From Streptomyces sp. 71268 (GTDB lineage: Bacteria > Actinomycetota > Actinomycetes > Streptomycetales > Streptomycetaceae): a stretch of 64,000 bases of DNA. The stretch covers positions 6,578,501 through 6,642,500 of the forward strand of contig NZ_CP114200.1 in assembly GCF_029392895.1 (NCBI RefSeq), written 5' to 3'. Shown here in pieces: positions 1-8,952 of this stretch. The translations under genes and the position numbers were made by a program. How positions within the stretch are numbered: the first letter of the stretch is position 1; every line of letters starts with the position of its first letter. The notes beneath the pieces are model-generated. The model was not told the origin of the DNA and ran no database searches. It was given only the letters and a program-made list of their open reading frames with translations.

Positions 1-1878
1 GGCGTCGTCCAGGTGGTCGCCCTCGACGTGCGGCACCTCGATCATCTCCTTGCCCTTGGACGGCGTCAGGGTGATCGTGTCGCCCTCGGCGACGCGCGAC
101 CCCTCGGGCGGGTTCTGCAGCGCGACGGTGTCCTTGTCCTCGTCCGAGAAGACCGGCTCGGCGATCTTCACGTCGAGGCCGGCGTCCCGCAGCTCGCTCT
201 CGGCGTCGTCGAGCACGTCGCCGACGACGTCCGGCAGGTCGATGGGGGCGCCCTTGCTCACGGTGACCGCCACGGCCGAGTCCGGGCGCCGTTCCGTACC
301 GGCCGCCGGCTCGGAGCCCAGCACGTCGCCGCGCGGGGTCTCCTCGCTGAAGCGCTTGGTCACCTTGCCGAGGCTGAGCCCGGCGTCCTCGATCTTCTTC
401 CTGGCGTCCTCCAGCGACATGCCCGCCACGTTCGGCACCTCGGCCATCTCCGTGCCGCGCGAGACGGTGAGGGTGACGGTGCCGGTGTTGCGGATGCGGG
501 CGTTGCTCTCGGGGTGGGTGGAGATGATCCGCCCCTTCTCCACGACGTCGCTGAAGCCGTGCTTGATCTTGACGTCGAGCCCCGCGTCCCGCACCTTCTT
601 CTCGGCTTCGGCCTGCTTCATGCTCAGTACGGCGGGCACGTGCGTGAACTGGCCGGAGTTGATGTACCAGATGCCGAGTCCGACGCCGAAGACCAGCAGC
701 AGCGCCGTGACCGCGGTGAGCACCGGACGGCGCGGCATGCGCAGCCCGCCGGGGCGGCGCGGCCGCTTGGGCGGCGGGTCGTCGTTGACCGGGCGCTCTT
801 CCAGCAGCCGCGGGCGCAGCACGCTGGTGCGGTTCAGCTCGTCGTCACCGTCCGCCGCCGCGCCGCCGGCCACGGGGCTCGGCGCCGGCTGCCGCCGGGT
901 GGCGGTCTCGCGCGCCGCGGCGGCCCGTGGGATCACGCTCGTGCGGTCGTCGGGGCCGCTGCCGGAGCGCGGCACCGGGGCGTCGAGCGTGCCGGCCTTC
1001 GCCCGTGGCGGGGCCACGTCGAGCTGCGCGTCGGTCAGGCCCGAGCGGGCGGTGCGCAGCCGGCCGAGGAGTTCCACGGCGCCGGCCGGGCGCTGCTCGG
1101 GGTCGCGGGCGGTGGCCTCGGCCACCAGCTCGTCCAGCGCCGGGGCGAGCCCCGGCACGCTGCGCGAGGGCGCCGGGACGTCCTCGTGCAACTGCTGGTA
1201 GAGCACCTGGGCCGGGGTGGTGCCGGTGTGCGGCTTGGCGCCGGTGAGCATCTCGTACAGGACCACGCCGCAGGCGTACACGTCCGCCCTGGTGTCGGCC
1301 GTGCCGTGCTCGATCTGCTCGGGCGCCAGGTAGGAGACGGTGCCGAGGACGGCGCCGGTGGAGGTGTTGGTCGCCGCGTCCACCGTCCGCACCAGCCCGA
1401 AGTCGGCGACCTTGACCCGGCCGTCGTCGCCGATCAGCACGTTCTCCGGCTTCATGTCGCGGTGTACGAGGCCGGCCAGGTGGGCCGCGCCCAGCGCGGC
1501 GAGCACCGGCTCCGCGACGTCCAGGGCGATGCGCGGCTGGAGCGCCCCCCGCTCGCGCAGCACGTCGCGCAGCGTGCAGCCGGCCACGTACTCCATCGCG
1601 AGGTAGACGTACGTGCCGTCGGTTCCCTGGTCGAACACGCCCACCACGTTGGGGTGGTCGAGCCGGGCCACGGACTTGGCCTCGCGGATGAACCGTTCGA
1701 CGAACGCTTCGTCGGTGGCCAGCGCCGGGTGCATCACCTTGAGCGCGAGCACGCGGTCGAGCCGGGTGTCGACGGCCCGGTAGACCGTCGCCATACCGCC
1801 GACGGCGATCCGCGCCTCGATCCGGTAGCGGCCGTCGAGTACCTGCCCGACGAGCGGGTCCTGCAGGGTCGTATCCAC
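1..1878 (-). CDS. Ser/Thr protein kinase with PASTA repeats (C-terminus beyond window)
   Basis: Transmembrane Hanks-type kinase; 626 codons are inside the window and the 3' end lies off its left edge. The kinase domain spans about residues 15-275, with glycine loop IAVGGMATVY, ATP-binding Lys47, HRDMKPEN with catalytic Asp141, and DFG at 159. A Pro/Arg-rich juxtamembrane linker follows, then one membrane span at about 386-405, three full PASTA repeats and the start of a fourth. PASTA domains in this family sense muropeptides or lipid II, so the protein should couple envelope state to cytoplasmic phosphorylation. The GTG start was chosen because it directly precedes the kinase domain. No Shine-Dalgarno is visible, and a TAGACT -10 element ends 8 nt upstream, so the mRNA is probably leaderless. 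It is read in the same direction as thiG but separated from it by about 155 bp. Confidence 0.95.
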   Translation of the reverse strand, partial: MDTTLQDPLVGQVLDGRYRIEARIAVGGMATVYRAVDTRLDRVLALKVMHPALATDEAFVERFIREAKSVARLDHPNVVGVFDQGTDGTYVYLAMEYVAGCTLRDVLRERGALQPRIALDVAEPVLAALGAAHLAGLVHRDMKPENVLIGDDGRVKVADFGLVRTVDAATNTSTGAVLGTVSYLAPEQIEHGTADTRADVYACGVVLYEMLTGAKPHTGTTPAQVLYQQLHEDVPAPSRSVPGLAPALDELVAEATARDPEQRPAGAVELLGRLRTARSGLTDAQLDVAPPRAKAGTLDAPVPRSGSGPDDRTSVIPRAAAARETATRRQPAPSPVAGGAAADGDDELNRTSVLRPRLLEERPVNDDPPPKRPRRPGGLRMPRRPVLTAVTALLLVFGVGLGIWYINSGQFTHVPAVLSMKQAEAEKKVRDAGLDVKIKHGFSDVVEKGRIISTHPESNARIRNTGTVTLTVSRGTEMAEVPNVAGMSLEDARKKIEDAGLSLGKVTKRFSEETPRGDVLGSEPAAGTERRPDSAVAVTVSKGAPIDLPDVVGDVLDDAESELRDAGLDVKIAEPVFSDEDKDTVALQNPPEGSRVAEGDTITLTPSKGKEMIEVPHVEGDHLDDA

Positions 1879-1886
1879 GACAGAGG

Positions 1887-1892
1887 AGTCTA
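1887..1892 (-). promoter_or_regulatory. -10 element of the PASTA kinase gene
   Basis: TAGACT on the minus strand ends 8 nt before the GTG start, a spacing that predicts a leaderless transcript. No convincing -35 hexamer is visible at 17-18 nt. Confidence 0.4.
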
Positions 1893-2032
1893 CGAGCCGT
1901 GCCCGACACCCGGGCTCACCAGCGGTGGCACCGGCCGCGACTGAAGCCGAACAGTGACCGGAGAGTGGCACTCCCGTGCGAACCGCCCGCCTGGGCCGGC
2001 GGCCGGCCGCCGCCGGCACCCGTCGGACGTGG

Positions 2033-3185
<1,153 letters not shown>

Positions 3186-3188
3186 GGC

Positions 3189-4712
3189 TTACGGCTCCTG
3201 GGGTGCGTCGGTCGGCCGGGTGGCCAGGGCGGGCCGGTCGGGCGCCGGGGCCGGCGCGGGCCCGGCGGGCGCGACCGGTGACGTGTCGTACGGCGGCGGC
3301 GTGGGGCCGCCGCTGGCCGTCTCGCGGACTGGCACGGTCGCTGGTGCTGGTGCTGGTGCTGGTGCTGGCGCTGGGGGGAAGCGCAGGGGCGTGAACGGGT
3401 GGGCGTACGGGGGGAGTTCGCCGGTGGTCAGCACCTCGGCCAGCACGTCGCCGGTCACCGGGGTGAGCAGCACGCCGTTCCGGTGGTGGCCGGTGGCCAG
3501 GACCAGGCCGGGCAGCCGGGTCGGGCCGAGCAGCGGCGCGTTGTCGGGCGAGCCGGGGCGCAGCCCGGCCAGCGTCTCGACCAGCTCCAGCTCTGTGACG
3601 CCCGGCAGCACCTCGTGCGCGTCCCGCAGCAGCTCGTACAGGCCACCCGCGGTGACGGTGGTGTCCCAGCCGAGTTCCTCGGTGGTCGCCCCGACGATCA
3701 GCTCGCCGTTCACCCGGGGCACGAGGTAGATCTGCCCGCCGCGCACCACGGCCCGTACGGTGCGGGACAGGAACGGCCCCGCGGCGGCCAGCGGGGCCGG
3801 CACCCGCAGCCGCAGCAACTGGCCCTTCACCGGCCGCACCGGCGGCACCACGTCGGCGGGCAACCCGGCGAGCCGGCCGCTGAGGCTGCCGCCGGCGAGG
3901 ACCACCTGACCCGCCGCGACCCGGGCGCCGTCGGCCAGCACGGCACCCGTCGCGCGCCGGTCACCGGCGTGTTCCGCGGCCTCCCGGGCGTCCCCGGGGC
4001 CGGCCAGCGTCAGTCGGCGCGCCCAGGAGTGCCGGAAGTCGACCCCGGCGCGCCGGCAGGCGGTGAGCAGGGCGGCGGCGAGCAGCCGGGGGTCGATCTG
4101 GTGGTCGCCCTCGACCCACACGCCACCGCGCACGCCGGGCGCGAGCAGCGGCTCCAGGCGCCGGCACTCACGCCCGGTCAGCCACCGCGCGTCGAGCCCG
4201 CAGCGCTGCTGGAGGGCGTGCAGGTCGCGGAGTTGCGCCCGGTCGTCGCTGTCGAGCGCGACGGCGAGGGTGCCGCAGGCACGGTAGCCGGTGGGCTGGC
4301 CGCTCGCCTGTGTCAGCTCGGTGGCGAAGTCGGGGTAGCGGCGCGCGGACGCCAGGTTCAGGCCGAGCAGCGTCTCCTCGCCGTAGTGCGTCTCGGTGAC
4401 GGCGGCCAGCATGCCCGCCGCGACCTGGGCGGCCCCGCCACCGGGCGCCGGGTCGGCCAGCACGGTGCGCAGCCCGCGCTGGGCGGCGCGCCACGCGGTG
4501 ACCAGGCCGATGATGCCGCCGCCGATGACCAGCACGTCACAGCGGACGTCGGAGGCCGCTGGCCGCGCCGCCACCGCCCCCTGCGGCGCGGGCCGCCGCG
4601 CGTCAGCGGGGCGGGCCCCGGGCGGGGGACGGTGCGGGTCCTCGTGGTACGGGGGCGCGGTCGCGGCGGCCCCGTCGTGGGCGGCCGCGTGGTCCTCGGC
4701 AGACGCGTGCAT
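3189..4712 (-). CDS. thiO: glycine oxidase ThiO
   Basis: FAD-dependent D-amino-acid-oxidase-fold enzyme that oxidises glycine to the dehydroglycine needed for thiazole synthesis. The protein has 507 residues. The FAD-binding GGGIIG is at 64-69, and the C-terminal half contains the PSVKGQ-like RPVKGQLLRLR and TGHHRNGVLL motifs of the family. The family normally starts a few residues before GGGIIG, so both the roughly 55-residue Ala/Pro-rich N-terminus and the Pro/Ala-rich C-terminal tail are extra. The latter is encoded by a hexanucleotide repeat at 3340-3375. The ATG at 4712 was chosen because it directly follows the TPP riboswitch, whose 3' strand carries the GGGAGGGG ribosome binding site. 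First gene of the thiazole operon. Confidence 0.93.
   Translation of the reverse strand: MHASAEDHAAAHDGAAATAPPYHEDPHRPPPGARPADARRPAPQGAVAARPAASDVRCDVLVIGGGIIGLVTAWRAAQRGLRTVLADPAPGGGAAQVAAGMLAAVTETHYGEETLLGLNLASARRYPDFATELTQASGQPTGYRACGTLAVALDSDDRAQLRDLHALQQRCGLDARWLTGRECRRLEPLLAPGVRGGVWVEGDHQIDPRLLAAALLTACRRAGVDFRHSWARRLTLAGPGDAREAAEHAGDRRATGAVLADGARVAAGQVVLAGGSLSGRLAGLPADVVPPVRPVKGQLLRLRVPAPLAAAGPFLSRTVRAVVRGGQIYLVPRVNGELIVGATTEELGWDTTVTAGGLYELLRDAHEVLPGVTELELVETLAGLRPGSPDNAPLLGPTRLPGLVLATGHHRNGVLLTPVTGDVLAEVLTTGELPPYAHPFTPLRFPPAPAPAPAPAPATVPVRETASGGPTPPPYDTSPVAPAGPAPAPAPDRPALATRPTDAPQEP
3340..3375. repeat. hexanucleotide tandem repeat inside thiO
   Basis: About six copies of GCTGGT on the plus strand, the last ones drifting to GCTGGC and GCTGGG. 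On the thiO strand they encode a Pro-Ala run (PAPAPAPA) in the C-terminal tail. Such a repeat can change length by slippage without breaking the frame. Confidence 0.85.
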
Positions 4713-4721
4713 GGGCGTCCA

Positions 4722-4813
4722 GCCCCTCCCTTCGCCGGAATGACCCGGATCAGGTTCGTACGGTCGGGGGCCGCCAGCCCCCCTCTCAGCCCGGTGCGTC
4801 CGGGCTCCCGCGA
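4722..4813 (-). ncRNA. TPP riboswitch (THI element) of the thiO operon
   Basis: Read on the minus strand, the segment has the two hallmark thi-box cores: CTGAGA in the P2/P3 region and ACCTGATCCGGGTCATTCCG in the P4/P5 region, followed by GGCGAAGGGAGGGG. The 3' strand containing GGGAGGGG doubles as the thiO ribosome binding site, ending about 9 nt before the ATG. This layout implies translational control: thiamin pyrophosphate binding would mask the Shine-Dalgarno sequence of thiO and, through coupling, reduce thiS and thiG. Confidence 0.95.
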
Positions 4814-4989
4814 GTGGTGTGCACCCGCCACCCTAATACGCCCCCCGTGGCCCCGAAACGGAGCGGGCCCGGTATCCGTGGTGGGGCCACCGACCCCGCG
4901 CCCGGAGCGCGGGCCCGCCGTGTCACGGCGGGCGACCTTGTGTCGGAGATCTCCCCGCACGGCGCTGCGGCCCGTGAGACGCCTCGTCC

Positions 4990-4995
4990 TACAGT
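4990..4995 (+). promoter_or_regulatory. -10 element of the FAD oxidoreductase gene
   Basis: TACAGT ends 6 nt before the GTG at 5002 and no ribosome binding site is present, so the transcript is probably leaderless. The -35 region is not clear. Confidence 0.4.
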
Positions 4996-5001
4996 GATCG
5001 C

Positions 5002-6282
5002 GTGAGCGAGGACACCGAGGAGACGCGTAACGGCGGCCAGGGCCGCGCCGTGACCGGTGGCCCGAGCGGCGACGACCGCCGGGTCGTGATCGTCGGGGCC
5101 GGCATGGCGGGGGTGCAGACCGCGGTCGCCCTGCGTGAGCAGGGCTGGACCGGCACCATCACGCTGCTCGGTGGCGAACCCCACCAGCCGTACGACCGGC
5201 CACCGCTGTCCAAGGCGGTGTTGCTCGGCAAGGCCGAGGGGTCGGCCTTCGACGTGGACTTCGCCGCGCTCGGCATCGACCTCCAGCTCGGCCGCTGGGT
5301 GGCCGGCGTGCGGCCGGCCGATCGCCTCGTGGTCACCGACGCGGGCCCGGTGCCGTACGCCCATCTCGTGATCGCCACCGGCGCCGAGCCGATCGCGCTG
5401 CCCGGCAGCGAGGGCGTGCCCGGCGTGCACCTGCTGCGCACGCTGGATGACGCGGAGCGGCTGCGGCCGGTGCTCGCCGCACAGCACGACATCGTCGTCG
5501 TCGGGGCCGGCTGGATCGGGGCCGAGTTCGCCACCGCGGCCCGCGAGGCGGGCTGCGCGGTGACCGTGGTCGAGGCCGCGGACCGGCCGCTGGCCGGCGC
5601 GCTGCCGGCCGAGGTGGCCGCGCACATGGTCGGCTGGTACGCGGACAGCGGGGCCGTGCTGCGCACCGGGGCGCGGGTGGCCGCCGTGGAGCCGGGGGCG
5701 GTCTCGCTCGCCGACGGCACCCGGCTGCCGGCCGACGCCGTGGTGGTCGGCATCGGGGCCAGGCCCGCGACGGGCTGGCTGGCGGAGTCGGGCATCGCCC
5801 TGGGGCCCGACGGCTCCGTGCGGGCCGACGGCGCGCTGCGCACCTCGGCCCCCGACGTGTACGCGGTCGGCGACTGCGTCTCCTTCCCCTCGGCCCGCTA
5901 CGGCCAGCGGCTGCTCGTGCACCACTGGGACAACGCGCTCCAGGGGCCGCGCACGGTCGCGGCCCACATCGTCGGCGGTGACGCCGCGCACTTCACGGGG
6001 CCGGTCTACGACCCGGTGCCGTACTTCTGGTCCGAGCAGTTCGGCCGGTTCGTGCAGTACGCGGGTCACCACACGGCCGCGGACACGATGGTCTGGCGCG
6101 GCGACCCGACGAGCGCCGCCTGGAGCGTGTGCTGGCTGCGCGACGGGGCCCTGATCGCCCTGTTGGCGGTGGGCCGCCCGCGCGACCTGACCCAGGGCCG
6201 CAAGCTGATCGAGCAGGGCGCCCACCTGGACGAGGCCCGCGCGGCCGACCCGTCGGTGCCACTCAAGTCCGCCGTCCGCTGA
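5002..6282 (+). CDS. NAD(P)/FAD-dependent oxidoreductase, ferredoxin/rubredoxin reductase type
   Basis: Pyridine nucleotide-disulfide-fold flavoprotein of 426 residues. The FAD-binding GAGMAG is at 32-37, followed by YDRPPLSK, which is typical of ferredoxin reductases of dioxygenase and P450 systems. A second dinucleotide fold GAGWIG at 168-173 binds NAD(P)H, and the FAD ribityl motif is VYAVGDC. The C-terminal domain has YFWSEQFGRFVQYAG, as in putidaredoxin-reductase-like proteins. It probably passes electrons from NAD(P)H to an iron-sulfur partner, but no ferredoxin gene is adjacent, so the substrate is unknown. It is divergent from thiO, and the position beside thi genes is not evidence of a thiamin role. 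The first 25 residues are poorly conserved in character and may be disordered. Confidence 0.9.
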   Translation: MSEDTEETRNGGQGRAVTGGPSGDDRRVVIVGAGMAGVQTAVALREQGWTGTITLLGGEPHQPYDRPPLSKAVLLGKAEGSAFDVDFAALGIDLQLGRWVAGVRPADRLVVTDAGPVPYAHLVIATGAEPIALPGSEGVPGVHLLRTLDDAERLRPVLAAQHDIVVVGAGWIGAEFATAAREAGCAVTVVEAADRPLAGALPAEVAAHMVGWYADSGAVLRTGARVAAVEPGAVSLADGTRLPADAVVVGIGARPATGWLAESGIALGPDGSVRADGALRTSAPDVYAVGDCVSFPSARYGQRLLVHHWDNALQGPRTVAAHIVGGDAAHFTGPVYDPVPYFWSEQFGRFVQYAGHHTAADTMVWRGDPTSAAWSVCWLRDGALIALLAVGRPRDLTQGRKLIEQGAHLDEARAADPSVPLKSAVR

Positions 6283-6300
6283 CGCGCGGGCCGGGCTGGC

Positions 6301-6354
6301 GGCGGCAGGGGCCCGCGGGCGGCGGGCCAGGCCGGCGGCAGGGGCCCGCGGGCG
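6301..6354. repeat. 21-nt direct repeat in intergenic region
   Basis: The same 21 nt (starting GGCGGCAGGGGCCCGC) occurs exactly at 6301-6321 and 6334-6354, just after the oxidoreductase stop. Each copy contains a GGGCCCGCGGGC core that could form a small hairpin, so the pair may act as a terminator. The rest of 6283-6621 shows no gene. Confidence 0.7.
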
Positions 6355-6621
6355 CGCCGCGTGGGGCCCGCCGCCCCTCGCGGGCGCCCGGCGAGCGGGC
6401 TGGGCGAGGTGGCCGGCTGGCGCGTACCGGGCGCGGCGGCCGGGCGCCCGGGCCGCTCGCGAACCGGCCGGGCGAGGCCCGGCGGCGGCGCCGCCCGGTA
6501 GCCGCCACGGATCGCTTCTCGGCGTAAAACCCCAGGTCAGAGCGGGCGGCCGAGGTGTGAGAAGGGGGTAGCTGACCGTTTTCGGCTACCGAGTGTCAGT
6601 CCCAGATGGCAGGCTTGTCCC

Positions 6622-6987
6622 GTGACCGAGATTGACGCAAAGACCGATGCTCTCGTCCCTGCCTGGCTCACCCTCCCCGACATCGCCGAACTGCTCGACG
6701 TCGAGGTAACCCGGGTGCGGCAGTTGGTCAAGGAGGGCCAGTTGATCGCGGTGCGCCGTGGCGAGAACCGGGCGCTCCAGGTGCCAGCCGAGTTCATCGG
6801 CGAGGGCCGCATCGTCAAGGGCCTGGTAGGCACCCTGACGCTGCTGCGGGACGACGGCTTTACCGACGAAGAGATGCTGGAGTGGCTGTTCACCGCGGAC
6901 CCGACACTCCCCGGCACCCCAGCGCAGGCGCTCCGCGAGAACCGCGGCACGGAGGTGAAGCGCCGGGCGCAGGCGCTCGCGGTGTAG
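6622..6987 (+). CDS. Rv2175c-family winged-helix DNA-binding protein
   Basis: Protein of 121 residues. The N-terminal helix-turn-helix is WLTLPDIAELLDVEVTRVRQ, followed by the wing GQLIAVRRGENRALQVP. The C-terminal segment (VKGLVGTLTLLRDDGFTDEE, WLFTADPTL, VKRRAQALAV) closely parallels the mycobacterial Rv2175c family. In Mycobacterium tuberculosis that protein is phosphorylated by the adjacent kinase PknL on an N-terminal threonine, which lowers DNA binding. Here Thr2 and Thr8 lie in the short N-terminal tail and a Ser/Thr kinase gene lies 4.7 kb away, so similar control is possible. The GTG start has no obvious Shine-Dalgarno. Target genes are not known. Confidence 0.9.
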   Translation: MTEIDAKTDALVPAWLTLPDIAELLDVEVTRVRQLVKEGQLIAVRRGENRALQVPAEFIGEGRIVKGLVGTLTLLRDDGFTDEEMLEWLFTADPTLPGTPAQALRENRGTEVKRRAQALAV

Positions 6988-7106
6988 GGCGCACGCGCGG
7001 TGCCGGGGCGCCGTCGCGGGCCGCCGGCCCGTGGCGCGCCGCCGTCCGCGCCCCGCGCGACCCGCTTCGCGATCCGTTCCGTAGTGCCCACAGCACGTAA
7101 CCGTCC

Positions 7107-7150
7107 GGCGTACGGGCCGGGCCGGCGCACCCGCGCCCGGCCCGTACGCC
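7107..7150 (+). terminator. hairpin terminator after the Rv2175c-like gene
   Basis: Perfect 15-bp inverted repeat, arms 7107-7121 and 7136-7150 (GGCGTACGGGCCGGG and its complement), with a 14-nt loop and no T-tract. It ends 25 nt before thiE and so separates the two units. Confidence 0.65.
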
Positions 7151-7174
7151 GCTGATCTGGGGGGAGGCCATCCC

Positions 7175-7861
7175 ATGGCCGCCGCAGTCACCGCAGCCGC
7201 CGCGCGCGAGCAACTCGCCGACGCCCGGCTGTACCTGTGCACCGACGCCCGCAAGCGCCAGGGGGACCTGCCGGAGTTCCTCGACGCGGTGCTCGCCGCC
7301 GGCGTGGACATCGTGCAGTTGCGCGACAAGGGCATGGAGGCGGCCGAGGAACTCGACCACCTCGCCGTCTTCGCCGAGGCGTGCCGCAGGCACGGCGCCC
7401 TGCTGGCCGTCAACGACCGCGCGGACGTCGCCTTCGCCACCCGTGGCGCCCACCAGCCGGGAGCCCACGTGCTGCACCTGGGCCAGGGCGACCTGCCGGT
7501 GCCGGCCGCCCGCGCCATCCTCGGCGACGAGGTGCTGATCGGGCGGTCGACCCACGCGGAGGCCGAGGCCCGTGCCGCCTCCGTCGAGCCCGGCGTGGAC
7601 TACTACTGCACCGGCCCCTGCTGGCCGACCCCGACCAAGCCGGGCCGGCACGCCCCCGGGCTCGACCTCGTGCGGTACGCGGCCTCGCTCGACTCCGACC
7701 GGCCGTGGTTCGCCATCGGCGGCATCGACGCCGGCAACCTGGACGAGGTCCTGGACGCCGGGGCCCGCCGGGTCGTCGTGGTGCGCGCCATCACCGAGGC
7801 CGCTGACCCGGCCGAGGCCACCGCCCACCTGGCCAAACGGGTGCGGGAGCGTTCGGCGTAG
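7175..7861 (+). CDS. thiE: thiamine-phosphate synthase ThiE
   Basis: Couples hydroxymethylpyrimidine diphosphate with thiazole phosphate to give thiamin phosphate. It has 228 residues with a TIM-barrel fold: [17 protein letters not shown] (Mg-diphosphate binding Asp), [16 protein letters not shown], and the actinobacterial variant [11 protein letters not shown] in place of the usual GPIFPTxTK. FAIGGI precedes the last strands. The ATG is preceded by a strong GGGGGAGG ribosome binding site at a good distance. It is transcribed apart from the riboswitch-controlled thiO operon, and no THI element is seen in front of it. Confidence 0.95.
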   Translation: MAAAVTAAAAREQLADARLYLCTDARKRQGDLPEFLDAVLAAGVDIVQLRDKGMEAAEELDHLAVFAEACRRHGALLAVNDRADVAFATRGAHQPGAHVLHLGQGDLPVPAARAILGDEVLIGRSTHAEAEARAASVEPGVDYYCTGPCWPTPTKPGRHAPGLDLVRYAASLDSDRPWFAIGGIDAGNLDEVLDAGARRVVVVRAITEAADPAEATAHLAKRVRERSA

Positions 7862-7871
7862 CCGCCCGGCG

Positions 7872-7893
7872 CGGCCCGCCCGCCCGCGGGCCG
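7872..7893 (+). terminator. possible hairpin terminator after thiE
   Basis: 8-bp stem (CGGCCCGC with GCGGGCCG) and a 6-nt loop, 10 nt after the thiE stop. It is short and lies in very GC-rich sequence, so this is weak. Confidence 0.35.
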
Positions 7894-7947
7894 GTGTCCG
7901 AAAACACTGGAGCGATCCGCGCTATCCGGGCATAACGCCGGGGACGG

Positions 7948-7977
7948 TTGGGGGCCTCGGGCGCGGCTCGATAACCT
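7948..7977 (+). promoter_or_regulatory. metF promoter (probable leaderless start)
   Basis: TTGGGG at 7948-7953 and TAACCT at 7972-7977 with an 18-nt spacer. The -10 element ends 6 nt before the metF ATG, and no ribosome binding site is present. Confidence 0.5.
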
Positions 7978-7983
7978 GCTGGT

Positions 7984-8901
7984 ATGGCCCTTGGCACAGC
8001 ATCCACCCGGACCGATCACGCCCGTACGGTGCGCGAACTCCTCGCATCCGGTGAACAGTCGTATTCGTTTGAGTTCGCGGCCCCGAAGACGGAGAAGGGC
8101 GAGCGGACCCTGTGGAATGCCATCCGTCGCATCGAGGCCGTCGCCCCCACCTTCGTGTCCGTGACGTACGGCGCGGGCGGCTCCTCGCGCGAGGGCACCG
8201 TCCGCGCCACCGAGCGGATCGCCACCGACACCACCCTCACCCCGGTCGCCCACCTCACGGCCGTGAACCACTCGCTGACCGAGTTGCGCAACGTCATCGG
8301 CCAGTACGCCGACGCGGGCATCCGCAACATGCTGGCGGTCCGTGGCGACCCGCCCGGCGACCCGATGGGTGAGTGGGTGCGCCACCCCGAGGGCGTCTCG
8401 TACGCCGCCGAACTCGTCGAACTGATCAAGGAGTCCGGCGACTTCTGCGTCGGCGTCGCGGCCTTCCCGGAGATGCACCCGCGCTCCCAGGACTGGGAGA
8501 CCGACATCCGGCACTTCATCAACAAGTGCCGCGCGGGCGCCGACTTCGCGATCACCCAGATGTTCTTCTACCCGGAGGACTACCTGCGACTGCGGGACCG
8601 GGTCGCGGCGGCCGGTTGCCCCACGCCGATCATTCCGGAGATCATGCCGGTCACCAACGTCCGCCAGATCGAGCGGTTCGCGCAGTTGAGCAACGCCGCG
8701 TTCCCGCCCGAACTCGCCTCGCGCATCCTGGCGGTCAAGGACGATCCGGCGGCTGTACGCTCAATCGGAATCGACTACGCCACCGAACTGTGCGCGCGGT
8801 TGATGGCCGAGGAGATCCCCGGGCTGCACTTCATCACCCTGAACCACTCCACGGCGACGCTGGAAATCTACGAGAACCTCGGGCTGCACCAACGGCCCTG
8901 A
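7984..8901 (+). CDS. metF: 5,10-methylenetetrahydrofolate reductase
   Basis: FAD-dependent TIM-barrel enzyme reducing methylene-THF to methyl-THF for methionine synthesis. It has 305 residues. Family motifs in order: [13 protein letters not shown] near the N-terminus with the catalytic Glu, [68 protein letters not shown] and a C-terminal [10 protein letters not shown]. The length is normal. The mycobacterial homologue is likewise close to the Rv2175c-type gene and the kinase, so the order is ancient. Translation probably starts on a leaderless mRNA. Confidence 0.95.
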   Translation: MALGTASTRTDHARTVRELLASGEQSYSFEFAAPKTEKGERTLWNAIRRIEAVAPTFVSVTYGAGGSSREGTVRATERIATDTTLTPVAHLTAVNHSLTELRNVIGQYADAGIRNMLAVRGDPPGDPMGEWVRHPEGVSYAAELVELIKESGDFCVGVAAFPEMHPRSQDWETDIRHFINKCRAGADFAITQMFFYPEDYLRLRDRVAAAGCPTPIIPEIMPVTNVRQIERFAQLSNAAFPPELASRILAVKDDPAAVRSIGIDYATELCARLMAEEIPGLHFITLNHSTATLEIYENLGLHQRP

Positions 8902-8952
8902 AAGCGGTGACGGCCGCGCACCCGCGGCCGGACGAGAGGGGCGTACACGGGC

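Noticed and set aside
13..1944. Long plus-strand open frame of 643 codons across the kinase gene
   Set aside because: It is the antisense shadow of the PASTA kinase; the translation is Arg/Gly/His/Val-rich low complexity without domains, whereas the minus strand encodes an intact kinase.
6283..6621. Protein-coding gene in the gap before the Rv2175c-like gene
   Set aside because: Open frames exist on both strands but translate to Arg/Gly/Pro-rich low complexity and include the exact 21-nt repeat; no start with a ribosome binding site was found.
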